Source of the DNA: Mycobacterium lehmannii
GTDB taxonomy: Bacteria; Actinomycetota; Actinomycetes; Mycobacteriales; Mycobacteriaceae
Reading direction: 5' to 3'
NCBI RefSeq assembly: GCF_002245535.1
Contig: NZ_NKCN01000002.1
Location: forward strand, 186,001-250,000
Length of the DNA: 64,000 nt
The notes below the pieces were generated by a model, which was not told the DNA's origin, searched no databases, and saw only the letters and a program-made list of their open reading frames with translations. The translations under genes were made by a program, and so were the position numbers. Below, one piece after another: positions 8,911 to 18,357 of this stretch (position 1 is the stretch's first letter; each line of letters begins with the position of its first letter).

Positions 8911-9445
8911 ACCTGGCGCGGGCGGCCGCCGCCAACTGTGTGAGACCGAAATCGCAATCCTCGGGCAGCGCGTCCAACGGCCACCACCGCAGGTCCAAAG
9001 ACTCGTTGCTGATGGCGATTTCGGCGTCGGCGGGCGCGTGGACGATGAACTGCATGTCGAGGTGACGCGTCGGCACCCCCAGCGAGCACGTGACGGGGTG
9101 GACGTGCAGCGCGGCCATGGTCGGGTCGATCGTGAGACCACCGATGCCGGACTCCTCGGTGGCCTCTCGCAGTGCGGCCGTCACGACATCGGGATCGGTC
9201 GGCTCGCAATGCCCGCCGAGTTGCAGCCATCGCCCGAACCGGGGGTGCAGTGTCAGCAGTGCGTGGGTCCCGGTGTGGTCGAGCACGAGGGCCGACCCGG
9301 TGACGTGGCCCGCGACGCATTCACGCAGGCAACCGTCGGGTCGGGCCGCCAAGAACGCCAACACCGCGTGCCGCAGGGTGTCCTGTGCGGGATCCGGTGC
9401 GCGCCAACGGCTCAGCACCTCCACCGCTGATGCGTGCAGGCTCAC
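8909..9445 (-). CDS. Nudix hydrolase
   Basis: The 178-residue protein carries a Nudix box in [20 protein letters not shown] followed by TEESGI. The REATEESG core keeps the metal-binding Glu residues, while the spacing before it is one residue longer than the textbook G-x5-E-x7-REUxEE. It should hydrolyse a nucleoside-diphosphate derivative; the substrate is unknown. The start lies 4 bases inside the end of fbiB (9442-9445), so it is probably translated from the fbiA-fbiB transcript. That context might hint at a role linked to F420 or GTP-derived intermediates, but this is only inference. Confidence 0.85.
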   Translation of the reverse strand: MSLHASAVEVLSRWRAPDPAQDTLRHAVLAFLAARPDGCLRECVAGHVTGSALVLDHTGTHALLTLHPRFGRWLQLGGHCEPTDPDVVTAALREATEESGIGGLTIDPTMAALHVHPVTCSLGVPTRHLDMQFIVHAPADAEIAISNESLDLRWWPLDALPEDCDFGLTQLAAAARAR

Positions 9446-10824
9446 TTGCGCACCAGCAGTCCGTCGGTCGGCACGGGAGGCCGCGGGCCGGACGGCGGCC
9501 CGTCCTGCGCGTAGCCGATCGCGATCGCGCCCAACGGTTCCCAGTCCTCGGGCAGGTCGAGCTCCTCACGGACGATGTCGGGGGCGAAGATCGTCGACCC
9601 GATCCAGCAGCTCCCGACACCCCGCACCGCCAACGCCACCAGAAGCGCCTGCACCGCCGCGCCGACCGCGACGGTGAACATCGTGTGCTCTGCGGCCGTG
9701 CGGTCGGCGTCCGGATAGTCGTGCGCGCCGTCGGGCACCAAAAACGGGATGACGACCTCCGGTGCGTCGTAGAGGATCCGGCCGCGTTCGACGCGACGCT
9801 CGACGGCGTCGGCGGCACGCCCGTCGGCGGTGAGGTCGGCGCGCCACTTGTCCTTCATCCGATCGAGCAGGACCTTCCGTCGGGCGGGATCCTGTAACCA
9901 CACGAACCGCACCGGTCGGGTGTGATGCGGCGCCGGCGCCGTGAGGGCCTCGGCGACAGCGGATTCCACCAGCTCCGGATCTACGGGCTCGGCCGTGAAC
10001 TGCCGCACCGATCGGCGCAACAGCTGCGCCTGACTCCTGCCGAGCGCGATGGCCTCCTCGGTGCCGAGCCAGAACAGGTCCTCCTCGCCCGCCCGCACCA
10101 GCCGGCGCGCGGTGGAACCGTCGTCGGGCAGCCGTAACCCGCGCACCACCGCGACCGGGATGTCGGTCAGCTTGCCCTTCACCAGATCCGCTGCCGCGGC
10201 GATCTCGTCGGCCACCGCGATCTCGGTGACGATCAGTTCGTTGCCGTGCCGGTCGACCGAACCGCCGTAACCGTGCAGCACGGTCACGCCGGCCGCGCCG
10301 ATCGCCACGTCGGTCTGCCCGTTGCGCCAGGCCCGGCCCATGGTGTCGGTGACGACGACGCCGACCGTCACGCCGAGCCGCTCGCGCAGCGCGGACGCCA
10401 GTGCCGCGGCGCTGGCGTCGGGATCGGTTGGCAGCAGCGCGAGTTCGGCGGAGTCGACGTTGGAGCCGTCGACACCAGCTGCGGCCTGAACCAGCCCGAT
10501 CGCGTTCTCGGTGATCAACGTGCGGCCCTTGCGCGCCAGCACGCGGACCGCCTCGGCGTCGATGAGCCTGCGCCGCAGCACGTCGCGCTCCTCGGGGTCG
10601 ATCGGCGCATCGACGATGCGGCCCTCGCACTTCGACATCACCTTGCTGGTGACCACGACGATGTCGTCGTCACGCAGCCACGGCGCGGCCTCGGCGATCG
10701 CCGAGGCAAGGTCGTCGCCGGGGCGGAACTCGGGCAACCCCGCAATGGGCAGCAGCTCCACCGCGGCGGCCGAGCCATGGTCGCCGCTCGGGGGCGCCGT
10801 TGAGCCGGGGTCGCCGCCGCTCAT
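9442..10824 (-). CDS. fbiB: FbiB, bifunctional F420:gamma-glutamyl ligase / dehydro-F420 reductase
   Basis: The 460-residue fusion protein completes coenzyme F420. Its N-terminal half is a CofE-like ligase ([17 protein letters not shown], then [13 protein letters not shown] and [19 protein letters not shown]) that adds the poly-glutamate tail. Its C-terminal half, from about residue 250, is an FMN-binding nitroreductase fold ([13 protein letters not shown], then [20 protein letters not shown]) that reduces dehydro-F420. ATG 10824 overlaps the TGA of fbiA (ATGA). The open frame continues upstream to 11043 only as a shadow. This two-domain fusion is characteristic of mycobacteria. Confidence 0.95.
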   Translation of the reverse strand: MSGGDPGSTAPPSGDHGSAAAVELLPIAGLPEFRPGDDLASAIAEAAPWLRDDDIVVVTSKVMSKCEGRIVDAPIDPEERDVLRRRLIDAEAVRVLARKGRTLITENAIGLVQAAAGVDGSNVDSAELALLPTDPDASAAALASALRERLGVTVGVVVTDTMGRAWRNGQTDVAIGAAGVTVLHGYGGSVDRHGNELIVTEIAVADEIAAAADLVKGKLTDIPVAVVRGLRLPDDGSTARRLVRAGEEDLFWLGTEEAIALGRSQAQLLRRSVRQFTAEPVDPELVESAVAEALTAPAPHHTRPVRFVWLQDPARRKVLLDRMKDKWRADLTADGRAADAVERRVERGRILYDAPEVVIPFLVPDGAHDYPDADRTAAEHTMFTVAVGAAVQALLVALAVRGVGSCWIGSTIFAPDIVREELDLPEDWEPLGAIAIGYAQDGPPSGPRPPVPTDGLLVRK

Positions 10825-11840
10825 GGCTTCACGCCTGCCAAATCCATTCCGGCGCGAACCATCTCGGCGGTGACCTCGGGGTCGGTCATGAGCAGTGGCA
10901 CCGCACGCACGTCGACACCGTCGATCGCCGCGCCGTCTCCCTCGTGCACCAACCAGCCGTCGAGGATGCCGACACCGGAGCGCGCGCCGTAGTGTTTGCC
11001 CACGGCTTCGGACGTGCTCGGCACGCCGATCACCGACAGGCATTCATCGGCCATGCCGCGCAACGGCTTTCCGCCGATGATCGGGGAGTAGCCGATGACC
11101 GGCGCCGGTGTGGAACGCAGCGCGCCGCGGATACCGGGTACGGCCAGGATCGCGCCGATGCTCACCACCGGGTTGGACGGCGCGATGAGCACGACGTCGG
11201 CGGCTTCGATGGCCTCGGCGACGCCGGGTCCGGCAGTGGCCTTTTCGGCGCCGACGAAAGCGAAGCTGTGCGTTGGTACTTTCGCCCGGTATCGCACCCA
11301 CCACTCCTGAAAGTGGATGGCACGTTTCTCGCCTGCGTACTCGCCGGGTCCGGGATCGGTAATGACGACGTGGGTTTCGCTCCGGTCGTCACTGGCGGGC
11401 AGCAGCCTGGCCCCGGGGGCCCATCGCGCACACAGCGCCTCGGTCACCTGCGACAGCGGATAGCCCGCGCGCAACATCTGGCTGCGCACGAGATGTGTCG
11501 CCAGGTCCCGGTCTCCGAGGCCGAACCAGTCGGGCTGCACGCCGTAGGCCGCGAGTTCCTCCTTGGCATGCCAGGTTTCGTTGCGATGTCCCCAGCCGCG
11601 TTCGGGATCGATACCTCCGCCGAGGGTGTACATGCAGGTGTCGAGGTCCGGACAGATCCGCACGCCGAACATCCACGCGTCGTCACCCACATTGACCACT
11701 GCAGTCAATTCGTGCTCAGCAGTATCATCAGTCCCAGCAGTACCTTTGGCGCCACCAAACTGCCCAAGCCCCAACAGATGTTGCACGCCAAGCAGGAAGC
11801 GGGCGCCGCCGACGCCGCCGACCAGTACGGTGACCTTCAC
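10821..11840 (-). CDS. fbiA: FbiA, 2-phospho-L-lactate/phosphoenolpyruvyl transferase
   Basis: FbiA joins the three-carbon moiety carried on GDP to Fo, giving (dehydro-)F420-0. The 339-residue protein has the CofD N-terminal signature [17 protein letters not shown], then [21 protein letters not shown] and [18 protein letters not shown] 11840 is preferred because the family protein begins there; an upstream ATG at 11924 would add 28 poorly conserved residues. fbiA and fbiB are coupled by a 4-base overlap. The fbiA start faces whiB2 across about 310 bases of divergent promoter sequence. Confidence 0.93.
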   Translation of the reverse strand: MKVTVLVGGVGGARFLLGVQHLLGLGQFGGAKGTAGTDDTAEHELTAVVNVGDDAWMFGVRICPDLDTCMYTLGGGIDPERGWGHRNETWHAKEELAAYGVQPDWFGLGDRDLATHLVRSQMLRAGYPLSQVTEALCARWAPGARLLPASDDRSETHVVITDPGPGEYAGEKRAIHFQEWWVRYRAKVPTHSFAFVGAEKATAGPGVAEAIEAADVVLIAPSNPVVSIGAILAVPGIRGALRSTPAPVIGYSPIIGGKPLRGMADECLSVIGVPSTSEAVGKHYGARSGVGILDGWLVHEGDGAAIDGVDVRAVPLLMTDPEVTAEMVRAGMDLAGVKP

Positions 11841-11984
11841 ATCGACCGAGCGTAGGCCGTCCAACCGAATTCGGTACGGGCAGGAGCGGCGGCCCGGGCC
11901 GGTGGGCGGGAGTGTGATGGACACGCCGAGGTCACGACTCGCCGTATTTCGATCACGGAATGGTATGAATTCCTGTTCTAGAGC

Positions 11985-12013
11985 TTGACCAGGGCGACTG
12001 ACGCGTGTGTAAT
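11985..12013 (+). promoter_or_regulatory. Predicted sigma-A-type promoter of whiB2
   Basis: TTGACC at 11985-11990 is followed by a 17-base spacer and TGTAAT at 12008-12013, a close match to the vegetative consensus on the whiB2 strand. Transcription would start near 12020, giving a leader of about 134 bases. The -10 box lies inside TGTGTAATCACA (12006-12017), an imperfect dyad with TGTG/CACA arms that could bind a regulator. The rest of the 11841-12153 gap shows no convincing gene. Confidence 0.55.
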
Positions 12014-12153
12014 CACAGCAGTGTCATTTCCCGGTAGGCCATCCGGTTCCGGTGCCGCAGACCGAGATTCGATCACTTGTTCGAATTGGAAGTGTTCCGC
12101 ATCTCTGCGGGCCACTTATAGGGGATCAACGAGACCAGGTGAGGAGGCGGAAG

Positions 12154-12549
12154 ATGTCTTTTGAGTACGGCGATTTCGATCGTCTGGTTCGGTTCGACAG
12201 CCGAGTCTTCGGCTCAGTAGACAGCGCGCCGCACGCCCATTCGGAACCGGCACCGGTTGAGACGCCCCGGCGTCCCCAACTGAGTTTGGTGCCCGACCCG
12301 ATCGAGGTGGCGCCGGCACTGACACCGGAGGACGAACTCTGGCAGGAGAAGGCGCTGTGCGCCCAAACCGACCCCGAGGCGTTCTTTCCGGAGAAGGGCG
12401 GCTCGACGCGCGAAGCCAAGCGCATCTGCCAGGGCTGCGAGGTGCGCGACGCCTGCCTGGATTACGCGTTGGCGCATGACGAGCGCTTCGGTATCTGGGG
12501 CGGCCTGTCCGAGCGCGAGCGTCGCCGCCTCAAGCGCGGAATCATCTGA
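12154..12549 (+). CDS. whiB2: WhiB2 (WhmD), iron-sulfur transcription factor of cell division
   Basis: The 131-residue protein has the WhiB domain in its C-terminal two thirds: one Cys in KALCAQTDPEAFFPEKGG, then CQGCEVRDAC (C-x2-C-x5-C), the GIWGG turn and the basic tail SERERRRLKRG that contacts DNA or SigA. The four Cys ligate a 4Fe-4S cluster. WhmD/WhiB2 is essential for septation in M. smegmatis. The N-terminal 50 residues are Pro/Glu-rich and probably disordered. ATG 12154 is supported by GAGGAGG at 12141-12147; in-frame starts upstream, from 12052, lack such a site. Confidence 0.92.
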   Translation: MSFEYGDFDRLVRFDSRVFGSVDSAPHAHSEPAPVETPRRPQLSLVPDPIEVAPALTPEDELWQEKALCAQTDPEAFFPEKGGSTREAKRICQGCEVRDACLDYALAHDERFGIWGGLSERERRRLKRGII

Positions 12550-12558
12550 GCCGCGAGA

Positions 12559-13023
12559 TCAGTCGTCGTCGATCGTCGGGTCGATGACGGAAGGCTCGAC
12601 GCCCAGATATGTGGCGACCTGAGCCACCAGGATTTCATGCAGCAGCTCCTCGAGCTCGACTGAATCCTTGGCCCGCCGCTCGATTGGTTTGCGAAACAGC
12701 ACAATTCGCGCGCGTGTGGCGTTCCCCCTGACGTCCACGCCCGCCGGGATCAGCCGGGCCAGCGCGATCGGCCCGTCGGCGATCACTTCCGGCGGCCACT
12801 GCACACTGTCGGGATCCTTGGGCGCAATGCGTGGTATCTCGTCCACCGCGACGTCCAGTGTCGCCAGCCGGTCCTGCCAACGCCGCTCGATCGGCTCGTA
12901 GGCCTCCAGCACCGCCATGTCGAACCTCTCGGCGCGACTGCGCCAGCCTGGCACGGTCGGGGGGAGTAAGGGCCCGCGCATCCCGCGACCCCGGCGCGCG
13001 CGCATGTGTCCACGCTTGGCCAC
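12559..13023 (-). CDS. Zincin-fold metallopeptidase family protein with degenerate active site
   Basis: The 154-residue protein matches the actinobacterial PF06262-type family found beside whiB2 (Rv3259 in M. tuberculosis, from memory). It has a basic start, MAKRGHMRARRGRG, a GPIALARLIPAGVDVRGNAT core and an acidic end. Where the family normally has HExxH, this protein has His129-Glu130-Ile-Leu-Val133, so the second zinc-ligand His is missing and peptidase activity is unlikely. It may be a binding or structural relative. It converges on whiB2 with 9 bases between stops and is divergent from the DUF3499 gene. Function unknown. Confidence 0.78.
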   Translation of the reverse strand: MAKRGHMRARRGRGMRGPLLPPTVPGWRSRAERFDMAVLEAYEPIERRWQDRLATLDVAVDEIPRIAPKDPDSVQWPPEVIADGPIALARLIPAGVDVRGNATRARIVLFRKPIERRAKDSVELEELLHEILVAQVATYLGVEPSVIDPTIDDD

Positions 13024-13138
13024 CGCTTGGGTGCTCCTTTCGTGCGCGATGAACTGGATCGTAACGGTTCGAGATCGGCCGTCGGCAGGCTGCGCGTGTC
13101 CGGCGGCATGCGGAGTGCGGCCACGATAGCCTTCCGCT

Positions 13139-13558
13139 GTGAACGTTCCCCGTCGCTGCTGCCGGCCCGGGTGTCCGCACTATGCGGTCGCGACGCTGAC
13201 ATTCGTCTACGCCGACTCCACGGCGGTCGTCGGCCCCCTCGCGACGGTGGCCGAACCGCATTCATGGGACCTGTGCGTCGTGCACGCCGGCCGCGTCACC
13301 GCGCCCCGCGGCTGGGAACTGGTGCGGCACGCCGGCCCGCTGCCCTCACATCCGGACGAAGACGACCTCGTCGCGCTGGCCGATGCGGTCCGAGAGGGGC
13401 GCGACGTCGCTCCGCCGATCAACCGGATGGCGACCGGGTTCTCCGACCCCGTCACCGGTGCACCCGGCGGCTCGCTGATGGCGCCGCCTGCCAGGCGACC
13501 CGAGTCCAACGGCCGCCGCCGCGGCCATCTGCGGGTGCTGCCGGACCCCACCGACTAG
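13139..13558 (+). CDS. DUF3499 family protein
   Basis: The 139-residue actinobacterial protein of unknown function corresponds to Rv3258c by position. The N-terminus contains RRCCRPGCPHYAVATLTFVY, with closely spaced Cys residues, and DLCVVHAGR adds a Cys and a His. Together these look like a small zinc-binding site. The middle segment (TAPRGWELVRHAGPLPSH) is followed by a low-complexity, probably disordered tail of Gly, Arg and Pro. The GTG start at 13139 is the only reasonable one. It lies 67 bases upstream of pmmA and is probably in the same transcription unit. Confidence 0.85.
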   Translation: MNVPRRCCRPGCPHYAVATLTFVYADSTAVVGPLATVAEPHSWDLCVVHAGRVTAPRGWELVRHAGPLPSHPDEDDLVALADAVREGRDVAPPINRMATGFSDPVTGAPGGSLMAPPARRPESNGRRRGHLRVLPDPTD

Positions 13559-13625
13559 CCGACGTGCACGTCTGTCCGGACCGTTAGGCTGGCGCCAGTA
13601 GTAGTCCGTGTCACAAGGAGTCCTA

Positions 13626-15023
13626 ATGTCCCGGCCCGCCGCGGCGGTTCATCGCGTCATCAAGGCTTATGACGTGCGCGGCCTGGTCGGTACGGAACTC
13701 GACGAGTCGTTCGTCGCCGACGTGGGCGGCGCCTTCGCCCGCCTCGTCCGAGACAGCGCCTCGCAGGTCGTCGTCGGCTACGACATGCGGGCCAGCTCAC
13801 CCGCACTGGCGGACGCGTTCGCCGATGGCGTGACCGCCCAGGGCCTCGACGTGGTGAGGATCGGACTCGCCTCGACAGACCAGCTGTACTTCGCGTCGGG
13901 CCTCATGGACTGCCCCGGCGCGATGTTCACCGCGAGCCACAACCCGGCCGCCTACAACGGCATCAAGCTCTGTCGCGCCGGCGCCAAACCCGTGGGCAAG
14001 GACACCGGCCTGTCGACCATCGCCGAAGAGGTCATCGCCGGCGTCCCCGGCTACGACGGTGCGCACGGCACGATCAACGACCGCGACGTGTTGGCCGACT
14101 ACGGCGAGTTCCTGCGCTCGCTGGTGAGCCTTGCCGACCTGCGACCGCTCAAGGTCGCCGTCGACGCGGGCAACGGCATGGCGGGCCACACCACGCCCGC
14201 GGTGCTGGGGCCGATCTCGGGTATCACGCTGGCGCCGCTGTACTTCGAACTCGACGGCACGTTCCCCAATCACGAAGCCAACCCGCTGGATCCGGCGAAC
14301 CTGACCGATCTTCAGGCCTTCGTCGTGCAGACCGGCGCCGATATCGGCCTGGCGTTCGACGGAGACGCCGACCGGTGTTTCGTCGTCGACGAGAAAGGGC
14401 ATCCGGTCTCGCCGTCAGCGGTGACCGCGTTGGTCGCCGCGCGGGAACTCGGCAGGGAGATCGGCGCCACGGTGATTCACAACCTGATCACCTCGCGGGC
14501 AGTGCCCGAACTGGTGACGGAGCGCGGCGGTACGCCGGTTCGCAGCCGCGTCGGGCATTCCTATATCAAGGCGCTGATGGCCGAGACCGGCGCGATCTTC
14601 GGCGGAGAACATTCGGCGCACTACTACTTCCGCGACTTCTGGGGCGCCGACTCCGGAATGCTGGCCGCCCTCCACGTGTTGGCCGCGCTCGGCGAACAAG
14701 ACCGGCCGCTGTCGGAGATCATGGCCGACTACCAGCGCTACGAGGCGTCCGGCGAGATCAACTTCACCGTCACCGACGCCGAGCGATGCGTCGACGAGGT
14801 GCTCAAGGCGTTCGGCAACCGGATCCACTCCATCGACCACCTCGACGGTGTGACCGTCGACCTCGGCGAGGGCACCTGGTTCAACCTGCGCATGTCCAAC
14901 ACCGAACCGCTGCTGCGACTCAACGTCGAAGCCCGCACCACCGACGAGGTCGACCGGATCGTCGGACAGGTCTCCGACACCGTCCGTGGGCGACTCCCGT
15001 CCAACTCCGAGGTGGTCACGTGA
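13626..15023 (+). CDS. pmmA: PmmA, phosphomannomutase/phosphoglucomutase
   Basis: The enzyme interconverts mannose-6-phosphate and mannose-1-phosphate, feeding GDP-mannose synthesis with ManA and ManB. The 465-residue alpha-D-phosphohexomutase has the phosphoserine loop TASHNP with Ser104, the metal loop DGDADR at residues 245-250, the sugar-binding GGEHSAHYYF and the C-terminal phosphate-binding RMSNTEPLLRLN. AAGGAG at 13615-13620, 5 bases before ATG 13626, decides the start. The M. tuberculosis orthologue Rv3257c is also called manB. Its TGA overlaps the next GTG by 4 bases. Confidence 0.93.
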   Translation: MSRPAAAVHRVIKAYDVRGLVGTELDESFVADVGGAFARLVRDSASQVVVGYDMRASSPALADAFADGVTAQGLDVVRIGLASTDQLYFASGLMDCPGAMFTASHNPAAYNGIKLCRAGAKPVGKDTGLSTIAEEVIAGVPGYDGAHGTINDRDVLADYGEFLRSLVSLADLRPLKVAVDAGNGMAGHTTPAVLGPISGITLAPLYFELDGTFPNHEANPLDPANLTDLQAFVVQTGADIGLAFDGDADRCFVVDEKGHPVSPSAVTALVAARELGREIGATVIHNLITSRAVPELVTERGGTPVRSRVGHSYIKALMAETGAIFGGEHSAHYYFRDFWGADSGMLAALHVLAALGEQDRPLSEIMADYQRYEASGEINFTVTDAERCVDEVLKAFGNRIHSIDHLDGVTVDLGEGTWFNLRMSNTEPLLRLNVEARTTDEVDRIVGQVSDTVRGRLPSNSEVVT

Positions 15024-16129
15024 CCACCGGGCCGTCTCCTTCGGCCGCGATCATCGACCTCGACGACGTCGACGCACTGCTCGGCGCCGACCGCGACGGC
15101 CAGCTGCGCGCCGCGTCGATGGCGGGCGCCCAGGTGCGTGCCACCGCCGCCGCGCTCGCGGAGGGCGAACTCGATTCTCTGCGCACCGACGGGACACCGC
15201 GGACGGTGATCTGGGTCGCCGGTCGCGGCAATGCGGAAACCGCCGGATCGCTGCTCGCTTCGGCATGGGGCGGATCGGTGGCCGCACCCATCGTCGTCGC
15301 CTCCGAGGTGCCGCCGTGGATCGGCCCATTGGATGTCTTGGTCGTCGCGGGCGACGACCCGGGCGATCCCGCTCTGGTGAACGCGGCCGCCACCGGAGTG
15401 CGCCGCGGGGCGCGCATCGTGGTCGCCGCGCCGTATGAAGGGCCGCTGCGCGACGTCGCGGCCGGTCGGGCGGCGGTGCTGTCGCCCAGGGTGTGGGTGC
15501 CCGATGAGTTCGGGTTCGTTCGCTACCTCGCCGCAGGCCTGGCCACCCTCGACGTCGTCGACCCCACCATGCACGTCGATCTCGACGCGATGGCCGACGA
15601 ACTCGACGCCGAGGCGCTTCGCAACAGCGCGAACCGAGAGCTGTTCACCAATCCGGCCAAGACACTGGCCGAACGGATGTCGGAGCGCGAAGTGGTGCTG
15701 GCCGGCGACAGCGCGGCGACGCTGGCGCTGGCCCGGCACTGCGCGGCCACCATGTTGCGCGTCGCCCATCGGGTCGTCGCCGCCGCCGGCTTCGCCGATG
15801 CGCTCGTCGTGCTGCGCGGCGGCATGGGGGGCACGTCGGCGGCGGACCGGGAGCAGTCGATGTTCCACGACGAACAGATCGACGGTCCGCTTCCCCGGCG
15901 GATGCGCACATTCGTGCTCACCACCGATGCCGAGCAGCCGATCGTCGCCGCCCGGGCCGCGGATCTGGACGATGTCGATGTGATCAGCGCCCAGGACGTG
16001 CCGGAACTGCCGGAGGCAGCAGCGGTGCCGGACGCGTCGACGGCGGCGGGCAGCATGGAGCAACAGTTGGCCATGCTCGCCGTCCGCTTGGAGATGACCG
16101 CCGTCTACCTGAAACTAGTTCGAGGTTAG
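15020..16129 (+). CDS. SIS-domain protein (TobH/phosphosugar isomerase-like)
   Basis: The 369-residue protein lies between pmmA and manA, as Rv3256c does in M. tuberculosis. Its fold resembles the SIS phosphosugar-binding domain: VIWVAGRGNAETAGSLLAS, then DVLVVAGDDPGDPALVNAA and RGARIVVAAP. The C-terminal half resembles bifunctional phosphoglucose/phosphomannose isomerases, ending in SMEQQLAMLAVRLEMTAVYL. A role in hexose-phosphate interconversion is inferred from fold and neighbours, but several catalytic residues cannot be confirmed by eye. GTG 15020 overlaps the pmmA stop (GTGA). The manA start lies 4 bases past its stop. Confidence 0.8.
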   Translation: MTTGPSPSAAIIDLDDVDALLGADRDGQLRAASMAGAQVRATAAALAEGELDSLRTDGTPRTVIWVAGRGNAETAGSLLASAWGGSVAAPIVVASEVPPWIGPLDVLVVAGDDPGDPALVNAAATGVRRGARIVVAAPYEGPLRDVAAGRAAVLSPRVWVPDEFGFVRYLAAGLATLDVVDPTMHVDLDAMADELDAEALRNSANRELFTNPAKTLAERMSEREVVLAGDSAATLALARHCAATMLRVAHRVVAAAGFADALVVLRGGMGGTSAADREQSMFHDEQIDGPLPRRMRTFVLTTDAEQPIVAARAADLDDVDVISAQDVPELPEAAAVPDASTAAGSMEQQLAMLAVRLEMTAVYLKLVRG

Positions 16130-16133
16130 CCAA

Positions 16134-17360
16134 GTGCACTTGCTACGCGGAGCGGTGCGGACCTATGCCTGGGGTTCGCGCACCGACATTGCCGAGTTCA
16201 CTGGAAAGCCCAGTCCCACAGCACATCCCGAAGCCGAGCTCTGGTTCGGCGCCCATCCCGGTGACCCTGCCATGTTGGAGACCGAAGCCGGTGAGCTTTC
16301 GCTGCTGGATGCGCTGCGTGACGATCCCGAGGGGCAGTTGGGCGCGGCGGTCTGCGCGCGCTTCGGCGAGGCGCTGCCGTTTCTGGTCAAGGTGCTGGCC
16401 GCTGACGAGCCGCTGTCGCTGCAGGCGCATCCCAGCGCCGAGCAGGCGGTCGAGGGCTATGAACGGGAGAACAGGCTCGGTATCCCGGTCTCGGCGCCCA
16501 ACCGCAACTACCGCGACCCCAGCCACAAGCCCGAATTGATCGTGGCCGTGCGGCCGTTCGAGGCGCTCGCCGGTTTCCGGCCGGTGCCCCGAACCATTGA
16601 GTTGATGCGTGCGCTCGAGGTCAGCGATCTTGATCCGTTCGTCAACCTGCTCTCCGGCCAACCGGACGGCGACGGACTGCGCGCGTTGTTCACGACCTGG
16701 ATCACCGCGCCCCAACCCGATCTCGATGTTCTGGTGCCCGCGGTGATCGACGGGGCCATCCACTACGTGTGTTCGGGCAGAGACGAATTCGCGGCCGAGG
16801 CGAAGACGGTGCTTGAACTCGGCGAACGGTATCCCGGTGACGCCGGTGTGCTGGCGTCCCTGTTGCTGAACCGCATCACCCTGAGTCCTGGCGAAGGCAT
16901 CTACCTGCCCGCGGGTAACCTGCACACCTATCTCAGCGGCGTCGGCGTCGAGGTGATGGCCAACTCCGACAACGTGTTACGCGGTGGGCTGACGCCCAAG
17001 CACGTCGATGTCCCCGAGTTGTTGCGGGTGCTCGACTTCACGCCCGCCGAAGACGTGGTGGTCCGGCCCGAAAACGTCGAAGACGGCATCGAATGGGTGT
17101 ACCGCACCCCGGCTCAGGAGTTTTCGCTGTCGGTGCTCGACATCGACGCCGAGAGGCTCGGTTACGAGATCGACGCGCCCACGCGGCACGACGGTCCGCA
17201 GCTGTTGCTGTGCGCCGAGGGTTCGACGGTGGTGCACGCCAAGGGCGGCACCGTCACGCTGACCCGGGGATCTGCGGCGTGGGTTCCCGCCGACGAGGGG
17301 CCGATCCGGCTGGCGGCCACCGAACCGACGAAGCTTTTCCGCGCCACGGTCGGCATCTAA
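16134..17360 (+). CDS. manA: ManA, mannose-6-phosphate isomerase, class I
   Basis: ManA interconverts fructose-6-phosphate and mannose-6-phosphate, the entry to mannose metabolism. The 408-residue cupin enzyme shows YAWGSRT, LWFGAHP, LPFLVKVLAADEPLSLQAHP (with the zinc-binding Gln and His), HKPELIVA and the C-terminal LPAGNLHTYLSG with further zinc ligands. GTG 16134 begins MHLLRGAVRTYAWG, the usual family start. It closes the pmmA-SIS-manA operon, all separated by a few bases or overlapping, and so forms one mannose activation unit with manB earlier in the window. Confidence 0.93.
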   Translation: MHLLRGAVRTYAWGSRTDIAEFTGKPSPTAHPEAELWFGAHPGDPAMLETEAGELSLLDALRDDPEGQLGAAVCARFGEALPFLVKVLAADEPLSLQAHPSAEQAVEGYERENRLGIPVSAPNRNYRDPSHKPELIVAVRPFEALAGFRPVPRTIELMRALEVSDLDPFVNLLSGQPDGDGLRALFTTWITAPQPDLDVLVPAVIDGAIHYVCSGRDEFAAEAKTVLELGERYPGDAGVLASLLLNRITLSPGEGIYLPAGNLHTYLSGVGVEVMANSDNVLRGGLTPKHVDVPELLRVLDFTPAEDVVVRPENVEDGIEWVYRTPAQEFSLSVLDIDAERLGYEIDAPTRHDGPQLLLCAEGSTVVHAKGGTVTLTRGSAAWVPADEGPIRLAATEPTKLFRATVGI

Positions 17361-17363
17361 CGC

Positions 17364-18314
17364 TCAGTGCGCCGCGTCCTCCTTGGGGCGGCGGCCGAAC
17401 GGCAACACATGCACCACCGCGACGACGATCGCGCCGACCACCAGGCCGATGACCGCCGACGCGGCCGTGTTCACCAGCCACGCCAGCACGCCGCCGATGC
17501 CGCCCACGGCATCGCGGACGATCTCCTCGAGGTGGTGCACGAAGCCGTACGGCAGGTGCCAACCCAACTCGTCGGTTCCCAGCAGCAGGATGTGGCCGCC
17601 AACCCACAGCATCGCGACCGTGCCGATGAGTGACAGCGCCGCAAGCAGTTTCGGCATCCCGGCCACCAGGCCGCGGCCGATCTTCTGCGCGAACGTCGAA
17701 CTGCGTTGAGCCAGTCGTAGCCCGATGTCGTCCATCTTCACGATGCCGGCTACCACGCCGTACACCGCGATCGTGATCACGATCGCCACGACGATCAGGA
17801 TGATCAGCCGCGGCCAGAAGGACTGATCGGCCACCTCGTTCAGCGCGATCACCATGATCTCCGCCGACAGGATGAAATCGGTGCGGATGGCGCCGGTCAC
17901 CATGTACTTCTCGGCGTCCTCGCCCACCTCCGCGACGGGCGCGGCATGGTGGTCGTGGCCCCGGATACGGCCCCACACCTTCTCGGCGCCCTCGTAGCAC
18001 AGATACGTCGCGCCGAGCATGAGCAGCGGCGTCAGCAGCCATGGCAGGAACTGGCTCAGCAACAGCGCGGCGGGAAGGATGAACAGCAGCTTGTTGCGCA
18101 GGGAGCCGATCGCGATGCGCTTGATGATCGGCAGTTCGCGCTCTGCGGCCAGCCCGTGAACGTACTGCGGCGTCACGGCGGTGTCGTCGATGACGACGCC
18201 CGCCGCCTTGGCGGTCGCCCGCCCCGCGGCCGCCCCGATGTCGTCGACCGATGCGGCGGCCAACCGTGCCAGCACCGCGACGTCGTCGAGAAGCCCGAAC
18301 AGTCCCGCGCTCAT
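17364..18314 (-). CDS. DUF808 family (YedI-like) integral membrane protein
   Basis: The 316-residue protein begins MSAGLFGLLDDVAVLARLAA, the hallmark of DUF808. It has TPQYVHGLAAERELPIIKRI before its first membrane segments (LLFILPAALLLSQF, LLTPLLMLGATYLCYEGAEK). Further hydrophobic segments around residues 165-200, 225-250 and 275-300 give about six membrane passes. YedI is a membrane protein of unknown function in E. coli, and transport is only a guess. A His pair in GHDHHAAP lies in a cytosolic loop. It converges on manA with 3 bases between stops. Confidence 0.85.
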   Translation of the reverse strand: MSAGLFGLLDDVAVLARLAAASVDDIGAAAGRATAKAAGVVIDDTAVTPQYVHGLAAERELPIIKRIAIGSLRNKLLFILPAALLLSQFLPWLLTPLLMLGATYLCYEGAEKVWGRIRGHDHHAAPVAEVGEDAEKYMVTGAIRTDFILSAEIMVIALNEVADQSFWPRLIILIVVAIVITIAVYGVVAGIVKMDDIGLRLAQRSSTFAQKIGRGLVAGMPKLLAALSLIGTVAMLWVGGHILLLGTDELGWHLPYGFVHHLEEIVRDAVGGIGGVLAWLVNTAASAVIGLVVGAIVVAVVHVLPFGRRPKEDAAH

Positions 18315-18357
18315 CGCGTCTCCGTCATGGCCACGAAATTACCCGCTTGCGCGAGGT

